NCBI GenBank assembly: GCA_023105745.1
Contig: JALGQZ010000011.1
Location: 31,742,612 to 31,806,611, forward strand
DNA from: Austropuccinia psidii
Lineage: Eukaryota; Basidiomycota; Pucciniomycetes; Pucciniales; Sphaerophragmiaceae
Direction: 5' to 3'
Length of the DNA: 64,000 nt
Shown: piece after piece, positions 47,713 to 58,349 of the stretch
Numbering within the stretch: position 1 is the first letter of the stretch
Layout: each line of letters opens with the position of its first letter
Translations under genes and position numbers: made by a program
The notes under the pieces: generated by a model
What the model was told of the DNA's origin: nothing
Seen by the model: only the letters and a program-made list of their open reading frames with translations
Database searches by the model: none

Positions 47713-49646
47713 TGTGGGAACTTCTTTTGTTGTGGGATAAATAATAGGCAGTACCTTGAGGGGGAAATTATTGGTGAGTCTGCTTTGAATCTCAGAACTA
47801 GCCAATAACCATGGGTGCTAAGGTGTATCAGCTGCCCCTCTAAATATACTGAAAAAGATACCCTTTTGATGAGATCACAAATCAATTATTTAGTTTTGTG
47901 GCTTTTCAATTAGAGAATTTTCTTCAGCAGTCTCTATCAGTCTGTCAATAAAAGATCACTATGATAATAATGGTAATAGTTAAGTTTTTTTTAATAATTT
48001 AGGTTTTCTTAACTTTCTTGTTATTTATTATAATTCTTTTTAATTAATTATTCTAGTATTACTTTTTTCAATACCTGAGATATTTAAAGAATATTGTTTA
48101 AGATTACTATCAATATTAATAATAATCTTGATAGCTAGCTAATACGTTTAAAGGTGATTTAATAATACTATCAATATAGCTATAATAATTTAAGGGTAAG
48201 ATAATTCTTTAAGGGTGGTTTTGTTTAATATAAGGGTAAGATATAAATGATATAATAGTAATATAATACTATTAGGATCAATATAGATATAATCCAATAT
48301 ACCTAAAAGGTTCATGATATAAGGTATAAAGGTAAGATGATATCCCTTCTATAAATATGGGTTATTGATAAATTAGATAAGATCACTAATAATAATATCT
48401 TCAAACACTACTTCAACACTACTACTATAATGGTAAGACTATTAAATAATATTGAACTCTTTCATTAATATTATAAATATCTTTCATTAATTAATCATAA
48501 ATAGTACTATAAGATACTGAGCCTTGCTACTGATATCTTTTCAATATAATACTAGATTATCCTACTAGAGAAGGGATGGATTGATCCTCAATATTATTGT
48601 CTGAATCAGAAGCATGGGGGGAAAAGCAGGGAGAGAGGCACTTTATTTATACCTTTTGGGCCCTCCATAGAGCCTTCCCAAAACAAGGGACTTAGAAAAA
48701 TTCCACCTTGAGACATTTTTGCTGGTGAGTAAATTAAAAATGGTATTATTTGATCAAGATATTGCAACATATGTTTAGTTTATTGCACCATTCCGAACCT
48801 TATTATTGTCAGTGCACAGCCTTGAGACATTTTTGCTAGTGGTTAAATTTGGAATGGTGTCATTTGATACAGATATTGCACCATATGTTTGGTTGATTGC
48901 ACCATTTTTTAAAACTGTATTATTATATCTACTAACCTTATTTTTCTTCTTCACAGCCTTGAGACACTTTTGCTGGTGGTTAAATTTGGAATGGTGTCAT
49001 TTGCTACAGATATTGCACCATATGTTTGGTTGACTGTACCATTTTTTTAAAACTGTATTCTTATCTCTACTAAGGTTATTTTTCTTCTTCACAGCCTTGA
49101 TCTGTACTTAGTTGAGTATTTTTCTATGTAAAATTCAATTTTTAAGTAATAGCTGTAATGTTTGGTTATGGGAGTTTAAGGGGGGATTGAGTAATGTAAC
49201 ACTATGTTAACTTACAAGTAAGTGTTTTTTTATGTCAAGACATGGAACACATGATGTTGTAAGAGTAATGGTATCACTTATGTAATATTACACATGTTTA
49301 TGAATATTGAATATTTGTACAAGCTGAATTATTTGTAAGAATATTCTTGTACCTAGTATAGAGTGTATAGTATCATTTCTCTTCTTTAATCCATGATATC
49401 TAGAGAATTATTGATATTATGGGGTTGAGGAAATATGTGACTATAGGTAAAATTTGATGTAGATTCTAGTGGAATAATTATTTTTATCATCTTGATATGA
49501 TTCTCTTCCTTTTTCTTGCAATTTTTTACTTTTTTATTTCACTTTTTATCTTTATTTTCTTCTTATATATATATATTATTATTATTATTGATTTTATATT
49601 TGACATTGTGGATTTGAACCTTGGAAGAACTGGCATGGAATACAGA
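47713..49646 (-). repeat. 5' LTR of element H (1934 bp)
   Basis: Plus-strand ends TGTGGGAACTTC and GGAATACAGA; the final CA of the LTR has mutated to GA. It matches 14109-16042 throughout, including the three-unit tandem array. The following ACCGG is the TSD. Confidence 0.9.
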
Positions 49647-49798
49647 ACCGGTTGAAAGACTGATTAATACTGGCAAGTTATAGATCACATTCCACCATGT
49701 GACAATACCCCTGTGTTTAGAGCACTGCGTCCTGAAGTGCATGTAACTGATGGTATTACCCATGTCACCCTCATGGAGTTACATTAGTCACAACAGGA

Positions 49799-49837
49799 GC
49801 CTACAAGGAACCCCCAAAGTGCGGAACCCTTGTAGGC
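49799..49837. other. Hairpin in the TRIM-like element
   Basis: GCCTACAAGG (49799-49808) pairs perfectly with CCTTGTAGGC (49828-49837) across a 19-nt loop. It is the strongest local inverted repeat of the internal domain. Confidence 0.85.
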
Positions 49838-49900
49838 CAATGGAGCGGAAAACCGAGCGATTTCTGGTTGTTTGATTGAGACCTCCTCTTGTCTCCAACC

Positions 49901-49954
49901 GGAATTGAACCCATGACGTTGGTAACCAGTTTATTGTCACAATGCTGTCTGCCA
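49901..49954 (-). promoter_or_regulatory. A- and B-box-like pol III sequences in the TRIM
   Basis: On the minus strand TGGCAGACAGC (49954-49944) resembles an A box, and GGTTCAATTCC (49911-49901) is a near-perfect B box. Their starts are 43 bases apart, as in tRNA genes. The A-like box lies in the LTR and the B box in the internal domain. The T-arm has a mismatch and no proper acceptor stem forms, so it is not a tRNA gene. Activity is untested. Confidence 0.45.
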
Positions 49955-50056
49955 GACCTCAGCAAAGGGAACTCTTGCCAAAAAGGCTATTAAAATGGTT
50001 AAAAGACTTATTAATACTGGCAAGCTGTAGATCACATTCCACCATGTGACAGTACC

Positions 50057-50872
50057 CCATGTGAAGTGGTTCATATGGATTGGGTAACTGCTTTACCACC
50101 TGGGGGTGATAAAATTTACAATGTATATCTTGCCATTGTTGACACATATAGCAAAACCCCAATATTTTTTCTATTTCATAAAGATGACACATCTATGGAT
50201 ACAGGTCTTTTGATTTAGACCAGATTCATATCCCATACTAGTCTCTTTAAAAATATCCTTAGTGATAGAGACCCAAATTTTACATTGGCCTTCTGGACTA
50301 ATCTACATAAGCATTTGGGTACAAAACTATCATTCTCAACAGCACACCATCCACAAAAAGATGGACTAACAGAAAGAATTATTAAAACCCTTGAGGACAC
50401 GATCAGAAGATTTTGTGCTTATGGCCTGTAGTCTAAATATTCTTATGGCCTTACTTATGATTGGTGTACTCTTATAACAGCATTTGAATTAGCCTAGAAG
50501 ACTTCTATCCATGCTTCAACAGGAAAGACTCCTGAAATGTTGGTGAAAGGATGGAACCCTGAACTTCCAGTTAATACTTTGAAGAAAGATTTAGTTGATA
50601 TTCATCCAACTGCTTCAAGCTTTTAATTATTGCTTCATAAAGTGAGGCATCATGAAAAGCAAAGCCTAAATGATGCCCTTGAATCTGCTACACAGAAATG
50701 GGATAAAAGTCATAAAAACCCAGAATTCAAAGTAGGGGACTTAATCCTACTTTTAACCTTGAACTTTAATAATATTAAAGGTCCAAAGAAACTGAAAGAT
50801 ATCTTTTCAGAAAGATTTATTATTAAATCCCTTCATGGGATAAATGCAGTACAAGGAAAACTTTAAGGAGAA
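50057..50872 (+). pseudogene. Integrase core, element G (continued)
   Basis: Resumes the G integrase after the TRIM with [19 protein letters not shown] (first catalytic Asp). Next come SDRDPNF (second Asp), HPQKDGLTERIIKTLED (Glu), a stop-containing middle part, ASTGKTPEMLVKGWNP, and the SH3-like FKVGDLILLLTLNFNN at 50630-50866. Several stops interrupt it. It is cut at 50872 by D, whose TSD GAGAA is 50868-50872; the continuation starts at 62345. Confidence 0.9.
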
Positions 50873-53800
50873 TGTCACAACCATGGCAATTCACTCTCTC
50901 GGACCTCAATGTGGCATATCCATGCCATACCCAATATATGGACATTTTGCCATATCCATAATCATTTGCCAAATTGGCCATTGTCATTCTTTATGGCTTT
51001 TATGGTAAATTCATCATCTGGGGCCACCCTGGCCTCTTCCCCATCATCAGGCCTTTCCTGGCCAGCTTCTGCTTTTGGGCAATCTTGGGTATTTTCCAGT
51101 CAACAGGGAAAATACAGCCCAAAAGCCTGTATTTGGCTTTTAAAGCTTTAAATACAGTTTTGCGCATTTTGTGCATTTTTTCTGTATTCAGCTGTATATG
51201 CCATTTTCCCATGTAATATGGGAAATATGCCCAAAAGGCCATTTCAGACCTTTTGAGGCTTAATTGCCAGTTTTGCGCATTTTGGCGCACTTTGAGCCAA
51301 TACAGTTTTAAATCTGTATAAGCTTTATTTGGCCAAATCACCCAAAAGACAATCTCTCACTTTTGAAGCCACTCAAACCCAATTTTCACTTATATCCTCC
51401 TAACATCACTCCAGAAGGCCTTTGGCCACTTTCAACCTCCAATAAACAAAAGTGCCATAAATGGTGTTATACAACATTATGCATTCTTTTTCAGCTGCAA
51501 TCCAATGGCCCCAATATCAAATGGTTATTTGCACTTGTAAGATGTGTTTATGAAACTGTTGATAATATTACTATTTATCAACAGTACTATGACTGTTCTT
51601 ATGAAATATAATAATAAAAATTATTATAACCACAATTAAATAATTAAACAATTATTTGTTTTACATGTTATACACTACTAGTGATCATAACAGTAAGCAG
51701 TAATTGTCTACAAGAATCAATTACAAGAAGAATTTAATAATAAAAACTTCTTTCATTAAAATAATAAAATTATTTTAATATATAATTATATTTTACAAGA
51801 GTAATTATAAAGATAATTCTTGAATAAAACTATTACTAGACAAAAACCTTAAGAATTGAGATAAATTACTCACCATTAATCCAATGAACCTTTTAGATGA
51901 TAATAGTACACAAATTTGACGCGGAATTGTGGATTTAATGGATCACAATTTATTTATAACAGTATTACAGCAAAACATAGTTTATTTCCATGATTTCATG
52001 TCTTTCTGATCAATTTCTGAAAGAATAATACACTTAAGAAATAGTTTTAACTAATACTTACTTGTTTGGTAATAAAGATATAATATAATAATGTGAGGAT
52101 GTGGAAAAAATGGCAAGAGGAGGGCTCTTTTAAGTGAAGAAAGCTCACAGAGGCGTGCCATGGAGCAAACTGAAAAACCAGTGAGTGAGAAAACAATAAG
52201 AATTTTTGGATTATTGATTTCATCATTTGTTGTCATGTAAGATTATCATAATTACTTGATTGAGGCTTTTACATGGTTACCAACCCATTTATGGTTAATA
52301 ATAAAAGGAGTAACAACTGTAAATCTTCTTTTATTTCAAAATAATCATTGATTTCTCAAAGTTATCAATGTTATTGGAAATTTCATCACAGAATGTATTT
52401 TCTGTAAATCTTTAAAGATTCTGTGTTTCACATGGAAGGATAAAAAATGAACTGTAAGTAAAACTTTGAATTTTACATATAAAAGTATAACTCTTTTTAG
52501 TTTTTATATGAACTTTAAAGTTCTTCATTGGTCCTGAAAGTTTCAGAATGATTAATTAAGGATTGTATTTTTAATGCATTTTTGAAGTTTTTACCTCAAT
52601 TCTGCTTAGAAGTGCAAATAGCAGTATATGGCTGATTGCTATGAGGTAAATCAATGGATACTAGACCAAAAAAGGGTTTTAATTACTCTTTTGACGTTTA
52701 TCCATGGTAATTCATTAAGAATTGACATTGTTACAGGAGTCCAAGTAGCTCTTTACCTCTTTGGCATTTCAAAATAGCAGGTTATTTTCTATTTTCATAT
52801 AATTTACTGTAGTTGTAACATGGTAACCAAGTTCCCAAAAGGTTTTATCTTACTAATTGGGCCAAGATCAGCCATGTATTCAAGCTTTGGAACTGTCCAT
52901 GCCCCAGAGGCTTCAGAAATTGGGTACACTGGCTCTTTTTGATGTCTTTTGTCCCCCTTGCTTATTTTTTATGTCAAAATAGAATTTTAAGCTTCAAGTG
53001 AGATATCCACTATGGGTGTAGAAAAAGTGCATTTAAGAATACCATAATATTGAGTTCTCAAAACATGCATAACACTATTCTTAGTATATATGTAACATGG
53101 GATTTCTCACATTCCCATTATTTTGTTGTAAAATAGAGAAAAACAAAAACTTTCATGGATCTTTTATGTGGTAGTGAAGTATTTTCCATATTACCACCTC
53201 AAACAGTTGGTTGATTATATTCACTGTATGGAGCTACCCAAGGTGAATTTTTGTGTAGAATCCAAATCTGGCCTTAAATCCATGGATTTATGTAGTCAAT
53301 AAGAAGTTATTCATATTTTCTGAAATCAGAAATGATGAATCTTGAATATATGCATGACTTATGAGTTATGCATAGTTCATAATTTATTTTCAAGATAATT
53401 GTGGCCTATTTGGGTATGTAAAATATACCTCAAGACTCACAGCACTTTTCATCAGGTCATCAAGACACGTCATCCAGAGGATTAATCAAGGCTCAAAGGC
53501 AAGTGTCCAAAGTCAAATACAAATGACTCCATCAAGCAATCATTGGTGATCCTCATTCACAGTATTCCTCCAAGATAATACTGGCAGTTCCAAAACAACC
53601 TGTCAAGGGTCAATGCTCCATCAATCCATCTTGGCAACCACATTCATTCAATACAGTCTGGATTCACCAAGACCTGTATTTTGTTCATACAACATGAGAA
53701 GATCATTCAAGCCAGTTCATTTCTCAATTCGGAAAGGTATACATTCCATCAGACAATCAATAAAGCTTCTAGTACTCAATACATGTCAGCTGCCATCCTG

Positions 53801-54252
53801 AAGGAATTAAGCTCTCAACCTTTCACATATACCAGCCTCCTTTGACCCTGGGGGGTTTTCCCCCAGTTAATTAATATATTTTGATTTTATTTTATCTTTA
53901 TTTATCCTACCACTTTTGTTAAGTGAATACTGATATTATCAAGTCAGTCATTTAGCACCTTTTCTCTTTTCTTTCTTTGCCTGTCAATGGATATATGGCT
54001 GTCATATCCTTAGTAATTCCATTGTTCATTTTGTCAGGTTTGAACAGTGATTAAGGCCTTACTTGGTTGGCTCTTTGGCCATTTGGCTTCTGATTCCTCT
54101 TATTGCATCTCATCTTTTGTACTTGCATTCATCTTAGAGAAATTCAATTCTTTATTTTTATTTTCTTTATTCTTTTGGAGTCTTCCAAGTGAGTTCCTTG
54201 ATTTCTGAGTTCCAGGCCAATCTTGTGTTTCTGTCCAAGAGCCCCTGTAACA
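50873..54252 (+). repeat. 5' LTR of D, interrupted by a solo LTR
   Basis: Starts TGTCACAACCATGG and ends GCCCCTGTAACA. Without the insertion at 51536-53446 it is about 1469 bp, against 1569 bp for the 3' LTR. The difference is mostly a 55-bp tandem copy and a ~29-bp segment present only in the 3' LTR. It contains the hairpin CTGGGGGGTTTTCCCCCAG at 53848-53866. Confidence 0.92.
51536..53441 (-). mobile_element. Solo LTR (1906 bp) in the 5' LTR of D
   Basis: Plus-strand ends TGTAAGATGTG and CAAGACTCACA, flanked by perfect TSD GCACT (51531-51535 and 53442-53446). It is a sister of the solo LTR at 28042-29964 (about 90% by eye). Most ACG words of that copy are ATG, ACA or otherwise changed here, and its last CpG-type sites are gone, so it looks older. 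No ORF of note. Confidence 0.95.
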
Positions 54253-54991
54253 TTATATTGATTAATTCATAATTCCTTTTCATTATGTTTATTATTTCTT
54301 TATAATTTCATTCACTCATTTCATTGAAATTATGACTCTTTAATGCTTATGAAATTTATGATTCATCGTCCCCTCTCAATTTTCTCTCATTCATTCTTCA
54401 TTTTGAAAATTGAAAGCTGACCCAATTTTATTTTTGTTTCTCTTTTCAAATCTTATCTCAAATCATCAAATTTATTTCATTAATAATTCAGGCTTAATCT
54501 TAATTTTGATTTGAATTTCAAATTTTTCATCAAGGCATTGAGACACATTCTTCACATAAAGATTCATATTTGATTCATTCTTCAAGAATTTTCATTTTTA
54601 AAGAAGAACTCACTTGATTTTGATTTGACATAAATTGATATTGACCTCAATAAAATTGATTGACCTGAATATTTCATTGATTTTGCTGATTTTTCACATC
54701 AAGAATTTTGACATAAATTGATTTTGCCTCAAGAATTTATTTTATTGACTTATTTTCTGCAAGATTTTGATTTTGATTGATTTGAATTATTTATTTATTG
54801 AATTGAAGATTTCATTTGAATATTGATTTATTGATTTACCTCATCATTTCATTTTTATTCATTGAATTTTTCTTCATAACATTGATTTTTGATTTTGGTT
54901 GTGACTTCAAGTATTCTGTTGATTTTCCTCAAGTTCCAAGTTTTCAAATTGTTATTTTTTATTGATTTTATTTCATTTTATTCCTGATATT
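54253..54991 (+). other. Leader of element D
   Basis: AT-rich leader of about 740 bp full of TTGATTTTGA-like words, including two ACATAAATTGAT copies. Directly after the LTR it reads TTATATTGATTAATTC, which lacks the TGG of a tRNA primer site. Its TATATTGAT is the reverse complement of ATCAATATA in the LTR (61957-61965), compatible with self-priming. Confidence 0.6.
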
Positions 54992-56314
54992 ATGCCTATT
55001 CAACATTAACACCTCCTGCAAGACAGACAAGATCTCAGTCCAGAGCTCAAGCTGTTCTCACTCCAACTCCAAGGGCTCCTCTTCATGGCACCCCAGCAGT
55101 TCCTCAACTGAGGACCCATTTTGGAAGGATCAGCACCATCCAGGAAAGAAGGAAGAGGGCCAAGAAGATTAAGTTCATTCTCAGGAGTAGTTGGCCAATT
55201 TCCAGGAACTTCAAGGACCATTTTCAGAGGTCCTGGGGAGGATTCTGAAGAGGAGGAGGAGAATTATGTGGAAGAGGAAGAGTCTGATGGTACTGAAGGT
55301 GCTCCTTCTCCTGTGGGGGCATCCCAAGGTACTGGACGGCCAACTCTAGCCCTGTCTAATCAGCCTGTCTCTCATCAGTCTGAACCATCTTTATTGGCCA
55401 TTATGCAGCAAATGACTCAGATTATGGCCAATCTTCAAGCAGCTTCATCTTCTGAAGCATCAAGACCACCAGCCTTCGAGATTCCATCTATGAAGGAACC
55501 AGAATGCCTTGATGGGACTCAAGCCTTCAAAGTCAGAAGCTTCATTCAGTCTTGGCATTTAATATTTCATAATGATCCAGCAAATGTTTCTCAAGACAGA
55601 AGGAAAGTTCTCTATGACACATCATTTCTCATTGGCAGGGCTGAAAAATGGATTGAGCCTTATCTTTCCAGCCTCACCAATCAAGATCCAAATTACCTTC
55701 TCAATTCATGGAGATTTTTTGAATCTCAACTCTTCACCTTATTTGGGGACCCAAATGAAGTCAGAAAAGCTGAAGCAGAATTGGATTCTTTAAGCATGAA
55801 AGAAGGTGGGCATTTATAATTATACATTGCTGATTTGAGAAGTTTGGTCTCAAGAATTGGGGATTTGGGTGAAAGAGCTCTCATCCATCATTTCAGGAAG
55901 GGATTGCCATCCAGAATTTTGCATCAATTGGCCTCCCATCCTTCAAGAATCGACTCTCTTCAAGACTTAATGGATATTACCCTGGAGCTTGATATCAGGT
56001 ACCATGAGAGGCAAAATTAAAAGATTAATCATCAAGAGAAAAAGCCAGAAGCCTCAAAGTCAAATTAATCTCATCCTCAAAATTCTTCAGCCTCAGGTCA
56101 AAAGAAGAAGAAGAATTTCCAGAAGAGGGACAAGTCCCATTCTTCTTTATCGAATAAAGATTTCAAGTTAATGAATTTTGAAAAAGGAAGAAGAATCAAG
56201 GAGATTTTTTGCACCTATTGTGGTGGGAAGCATAGTCTTGAGTCCTGTTTCAAAAGGCCTCAAAACAAGCTTACCCAACTGTCAGAAAAATTTCCCAGCC
56301 AGGGAAAAGCCTGA
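54992..56314 (+). pseudogene. Gag with zinc knuckle, element D
   Basis: Probable start ATG at 54992 (MPIQH), followed at once by a frameshift and another near 55115. The main ORF (55121-55819) has an acidic Glu-rich stretch and SLLAIMQQMTQIMANLQAASS. The capsid follows: QAFKVRSFIQSWHLIFHNDP, GRAEKWIEPYLSSL, SWRFFESQLFTLFGDP. A point stop at 55817-55819 leads in frame to GERALIHHFRKGLPSRIL and RIDSLQDLMDITLELD. Two more stops precede the basic region and an intact CCHC knuckle CTYCGGKHSLESC (56210-56248). The frame ends at 56312-56314. Confidence 0.88.
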
Positions 56315-56654
56315 GTCAAGATCATGTTTTGTTAAATGGTCTTCACTATTGTCCATCCAGAGCACAATTGTGCATTCTGAATACTGGAGTCAAGAATTCT
56401 CTTAAATTCTTTGTTTTTTCTTCTCTTTGTGATTTTGTTTAAAGTATTCTCATTTATTTAAAACCGGTTTGTTCACAAGTATTCTTTGCCTATGTCAAAA
56501 CTACAGAGAAGAATCCCTTATCATTTTGGACTCCTCTGAGTCCCCTTCCTTATTTGTGACTCACCATGCCAAATATATGGTTGATCTTCCTTCATTCTCA
56601 AGATTTTAATGGGACTTTTTAGTCATTGATACTCCCAAGGGAGAAGACCTCATA
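56315..56654 (+). pseudogene. Protease remnant, element D
   Basis: Highly damaged. In one frame CILNTGVKNSL (about 56372-56400) fits a retropepsin active site in which the catalytic Asp has become Asn. Several stops follow. The block GEDLILGFDSPNDF reads into the RT ORF at about 56640. Assignment rests mainly on position between Gag and RT. Confidence 0.5.
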
Positions 56655-58094
56655 TTGGGCTTTGACTCTCCCAATGATTTTAATCCATCTATTGATTTGA
56701 TGCAAGGGCTGATCATCCTTAATGCTGATCATAAGGACTATTATGATCCTTCAGAATCTTTCAGTAATTACCTTTCTTCTGCCAAATCATGTGCAGCTCT
56801 GGTTAGTGATTCCAGAACACCATCATTTCCATCTTCTGTCCATATTCCTTCCCTTAATTCCCACCAGTCATTACTATCATCTAGAGATGAAGTCTTCAAA
56901 GACATTCAAGATGTTGGAGAAGATAATTCTGTATCTTCACTTCATCTCTTCTTTGGGAATATGGACCTTCCTCCTTCAGCTTATCATGACTCCCTGGATG
57001 AGTTCTGGGATGAAGAGGAAGAGCCAGAAGAAATAGAAACTGTGATGAAGGTTGTTTCTTCTGCTTATCACCAGTATTTGGATGTATTCTCCAAGGTCAA
57101 ATCAGAGAAACTTCCTTCTCACCATGCCTGCAATCATCATATCAAGCTGGAGGGGTCTCTACCTCCAGTTGGGGTGATCTACGCTTTATCAGACCAAGAG
57201 TCAGATACACTCAGGGCCTACATTTCAGAGAATGTAGAGAAAGGTTTCATCTGGCCAAGCTCTTCTTCAACAGGAGCACCTGTCCTGTTTGTCAAAAAGA
57301 AAGATGGTGGTTTCCATTTGTGTGTTTATTACCGCAAACTTAATGCTGTTACTAGGAAAAACAAGTATCCTGTTCCTCCTATGAATCAGCTTCTTACTGT
57401 TTTCAATGGCTCTTCTATCTTCTCCAAGATTGATTTGTGTGGTGCATATAACCTTCTCAGAATCAAGGAGGGTGATGAACATTTGACACGTTTCAAAACT
57501 AAATATGGCAGCTATGATTATTTGGTTACGCCATTTGGGCTCACCTATGCTCCCGCCTCTTTTCAAAACCTTGTCAATGATATTTTTTATCATCTTCTTG
57601 ATATTTATGCTGTGGTTTATTTTGATTATATTATGATTTTTTCAAAATCTGAAGAAGAACATGTCACTCATGTTTCCACTGCTCTTTGCGGACTCAGAGT
57701 AAATAACCTGTTTTCTAAGGCCTCCAAGTGCCTATTTCATGTTTCTAGTGTAGAGTATCTATGTTATGTTGTTTCTTCTGAAGTCCTCAAGATGTACCAA
57801 GCAAAAGTCCAGAAAATTATCAATTGGCCACTTCCAAGAAACCTCAAGGCTCTTCAATCATTCCTTGGCTTTGCCAATTTTTACCATTGTTTCATCAAGA
57901 ATTATTCAAAGAAAATTAGTTCACTCACAAGTTTCCTCAAGATTCCTGTTGTCCCCTCAATGAAGAAGGTCTTAGACAGTTTCATCAACTCAAAGAGGAA
58001 TTCACCATTGCTCCAATCTTTTCTCACTTTAATCCTTCTCTACCCACCATTGTCAAGACTGATGCTTCTGATTATGCCTTGGGTTCTGTACTGA
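56655..58094 (+). pseudogene. Reverse transcriptase, element D, catalytic Asp lost
   Basis: 479 codons. A linker of about 150 residues leads to chromovirus RT: HHACNHHIKLEGSLPP, GFIWPSSSSTGAPVLFVKKKDGG, SKIDLCGAYNLLRIKEGDEH, TPFGLTYAPASFQNLVNDIF. The catalytic box reads VVYFDYIMIFSKSEEEH where YxDD is expected, so the second Asp is Tyr. The connection FLGFANFYHCFIKNYSKKI follows. The frame is lost near 57945, with the RNase H in another frame. Non-functional. Confidence 0.93.
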
Positions 58095-58340
58095 GTCACG
58101 TCTCTGACTCACAAAAACATCCCATTGCATTTGATAGTCACAAGCTTCTTCCAGCAGAGCTCAACTATGAGATTCATTACAAGGAACTCCTTGGCATATT
58201 CTTGGCTCTCAAGTGTTGGAGAGCTTTTCTCCTTTCTTCTTCTTCCTCCTTTGAAGTCATGACATCAAAGATTCTTACTTGCCATCAAGCCTGCTGGGCT
58301 TAATTTCTCTCTTAATTCCATTTTTTCAATCACTTACCTC
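57960..58340 (+). pseudogene. RNase H, element D
   Basis: After a frameshift the sequence reads KTDASDYALGSVLSH (catalytic Asp in TDASD), HPIAFDSHKLLPAELNYEIHYKELLGIFLALKCWRAFL. A loss near 58260 follows (the segment normally reading toward HKNL is replaced), then a stop at 58303. Confidence 0.85.
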
Positions 58341-58349
58341 CCAGGCCAC

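Larger units (their letters stand above)
14109..49646 (-). mobile_element. Gypsy element H, 35.5 kb with nested insertions
   Basis: Minus-strand Ty3/gypsy element of a family distinct from A/B/G. Both LTRs are exactly 1934 bp by my boundaries. TSD ACGGG (14104-14108) versus ACCGG (49647-49651) has one mismatch. Inside, minus-strand order is PBS, gag, zinc knuckle, protease, a linker, two unknown ORF regions, a long low-complexity spacer, RT, RNase H, integrase, PPT. B, one solo LTR and a mariner are nested in it. Subtracting these leaves about 19.6 kb, very long for gypsy. It is uncertain whether the whole interior belongs to one ancestral element or includes older unrecognised insertions. 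Confidence 0.85.
49647..50051. mobile_element. TRIM-like element, right fragment
   Basis: Rest of the 464-bp miniature LTR element split by H. It consists of the end of LTR 1 (49647-49704), an internal domain of 230 bp (49705-49934) and LTR 2 (49935-50051, 117 bp, TGTCAC...GTGACA). The two LTRs differ at about nine positions. GTACC at 50052-50056 is the right TSD. The internal domain has no ORF, higher GC than its surroundings, a perfect 10-bp hairpin and tRNA-like box sequences. On the minus strand a purine run (ACAGGGG) precedes LTR 1, and TGGTTACCAACG lies six bases after LTR 2; this suggests but does not prove minus orientation. Confidence 0.82.

Noticed and set aside
49890..49960. A tRNA gene on the minus strand
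   Set aside because: A- and B-box-like words are correctly spaced, but the T-stem has a G-G mismatch, no 7-bp acceptor stem forms, and the sequence is part of an LTR-flanked repeat.
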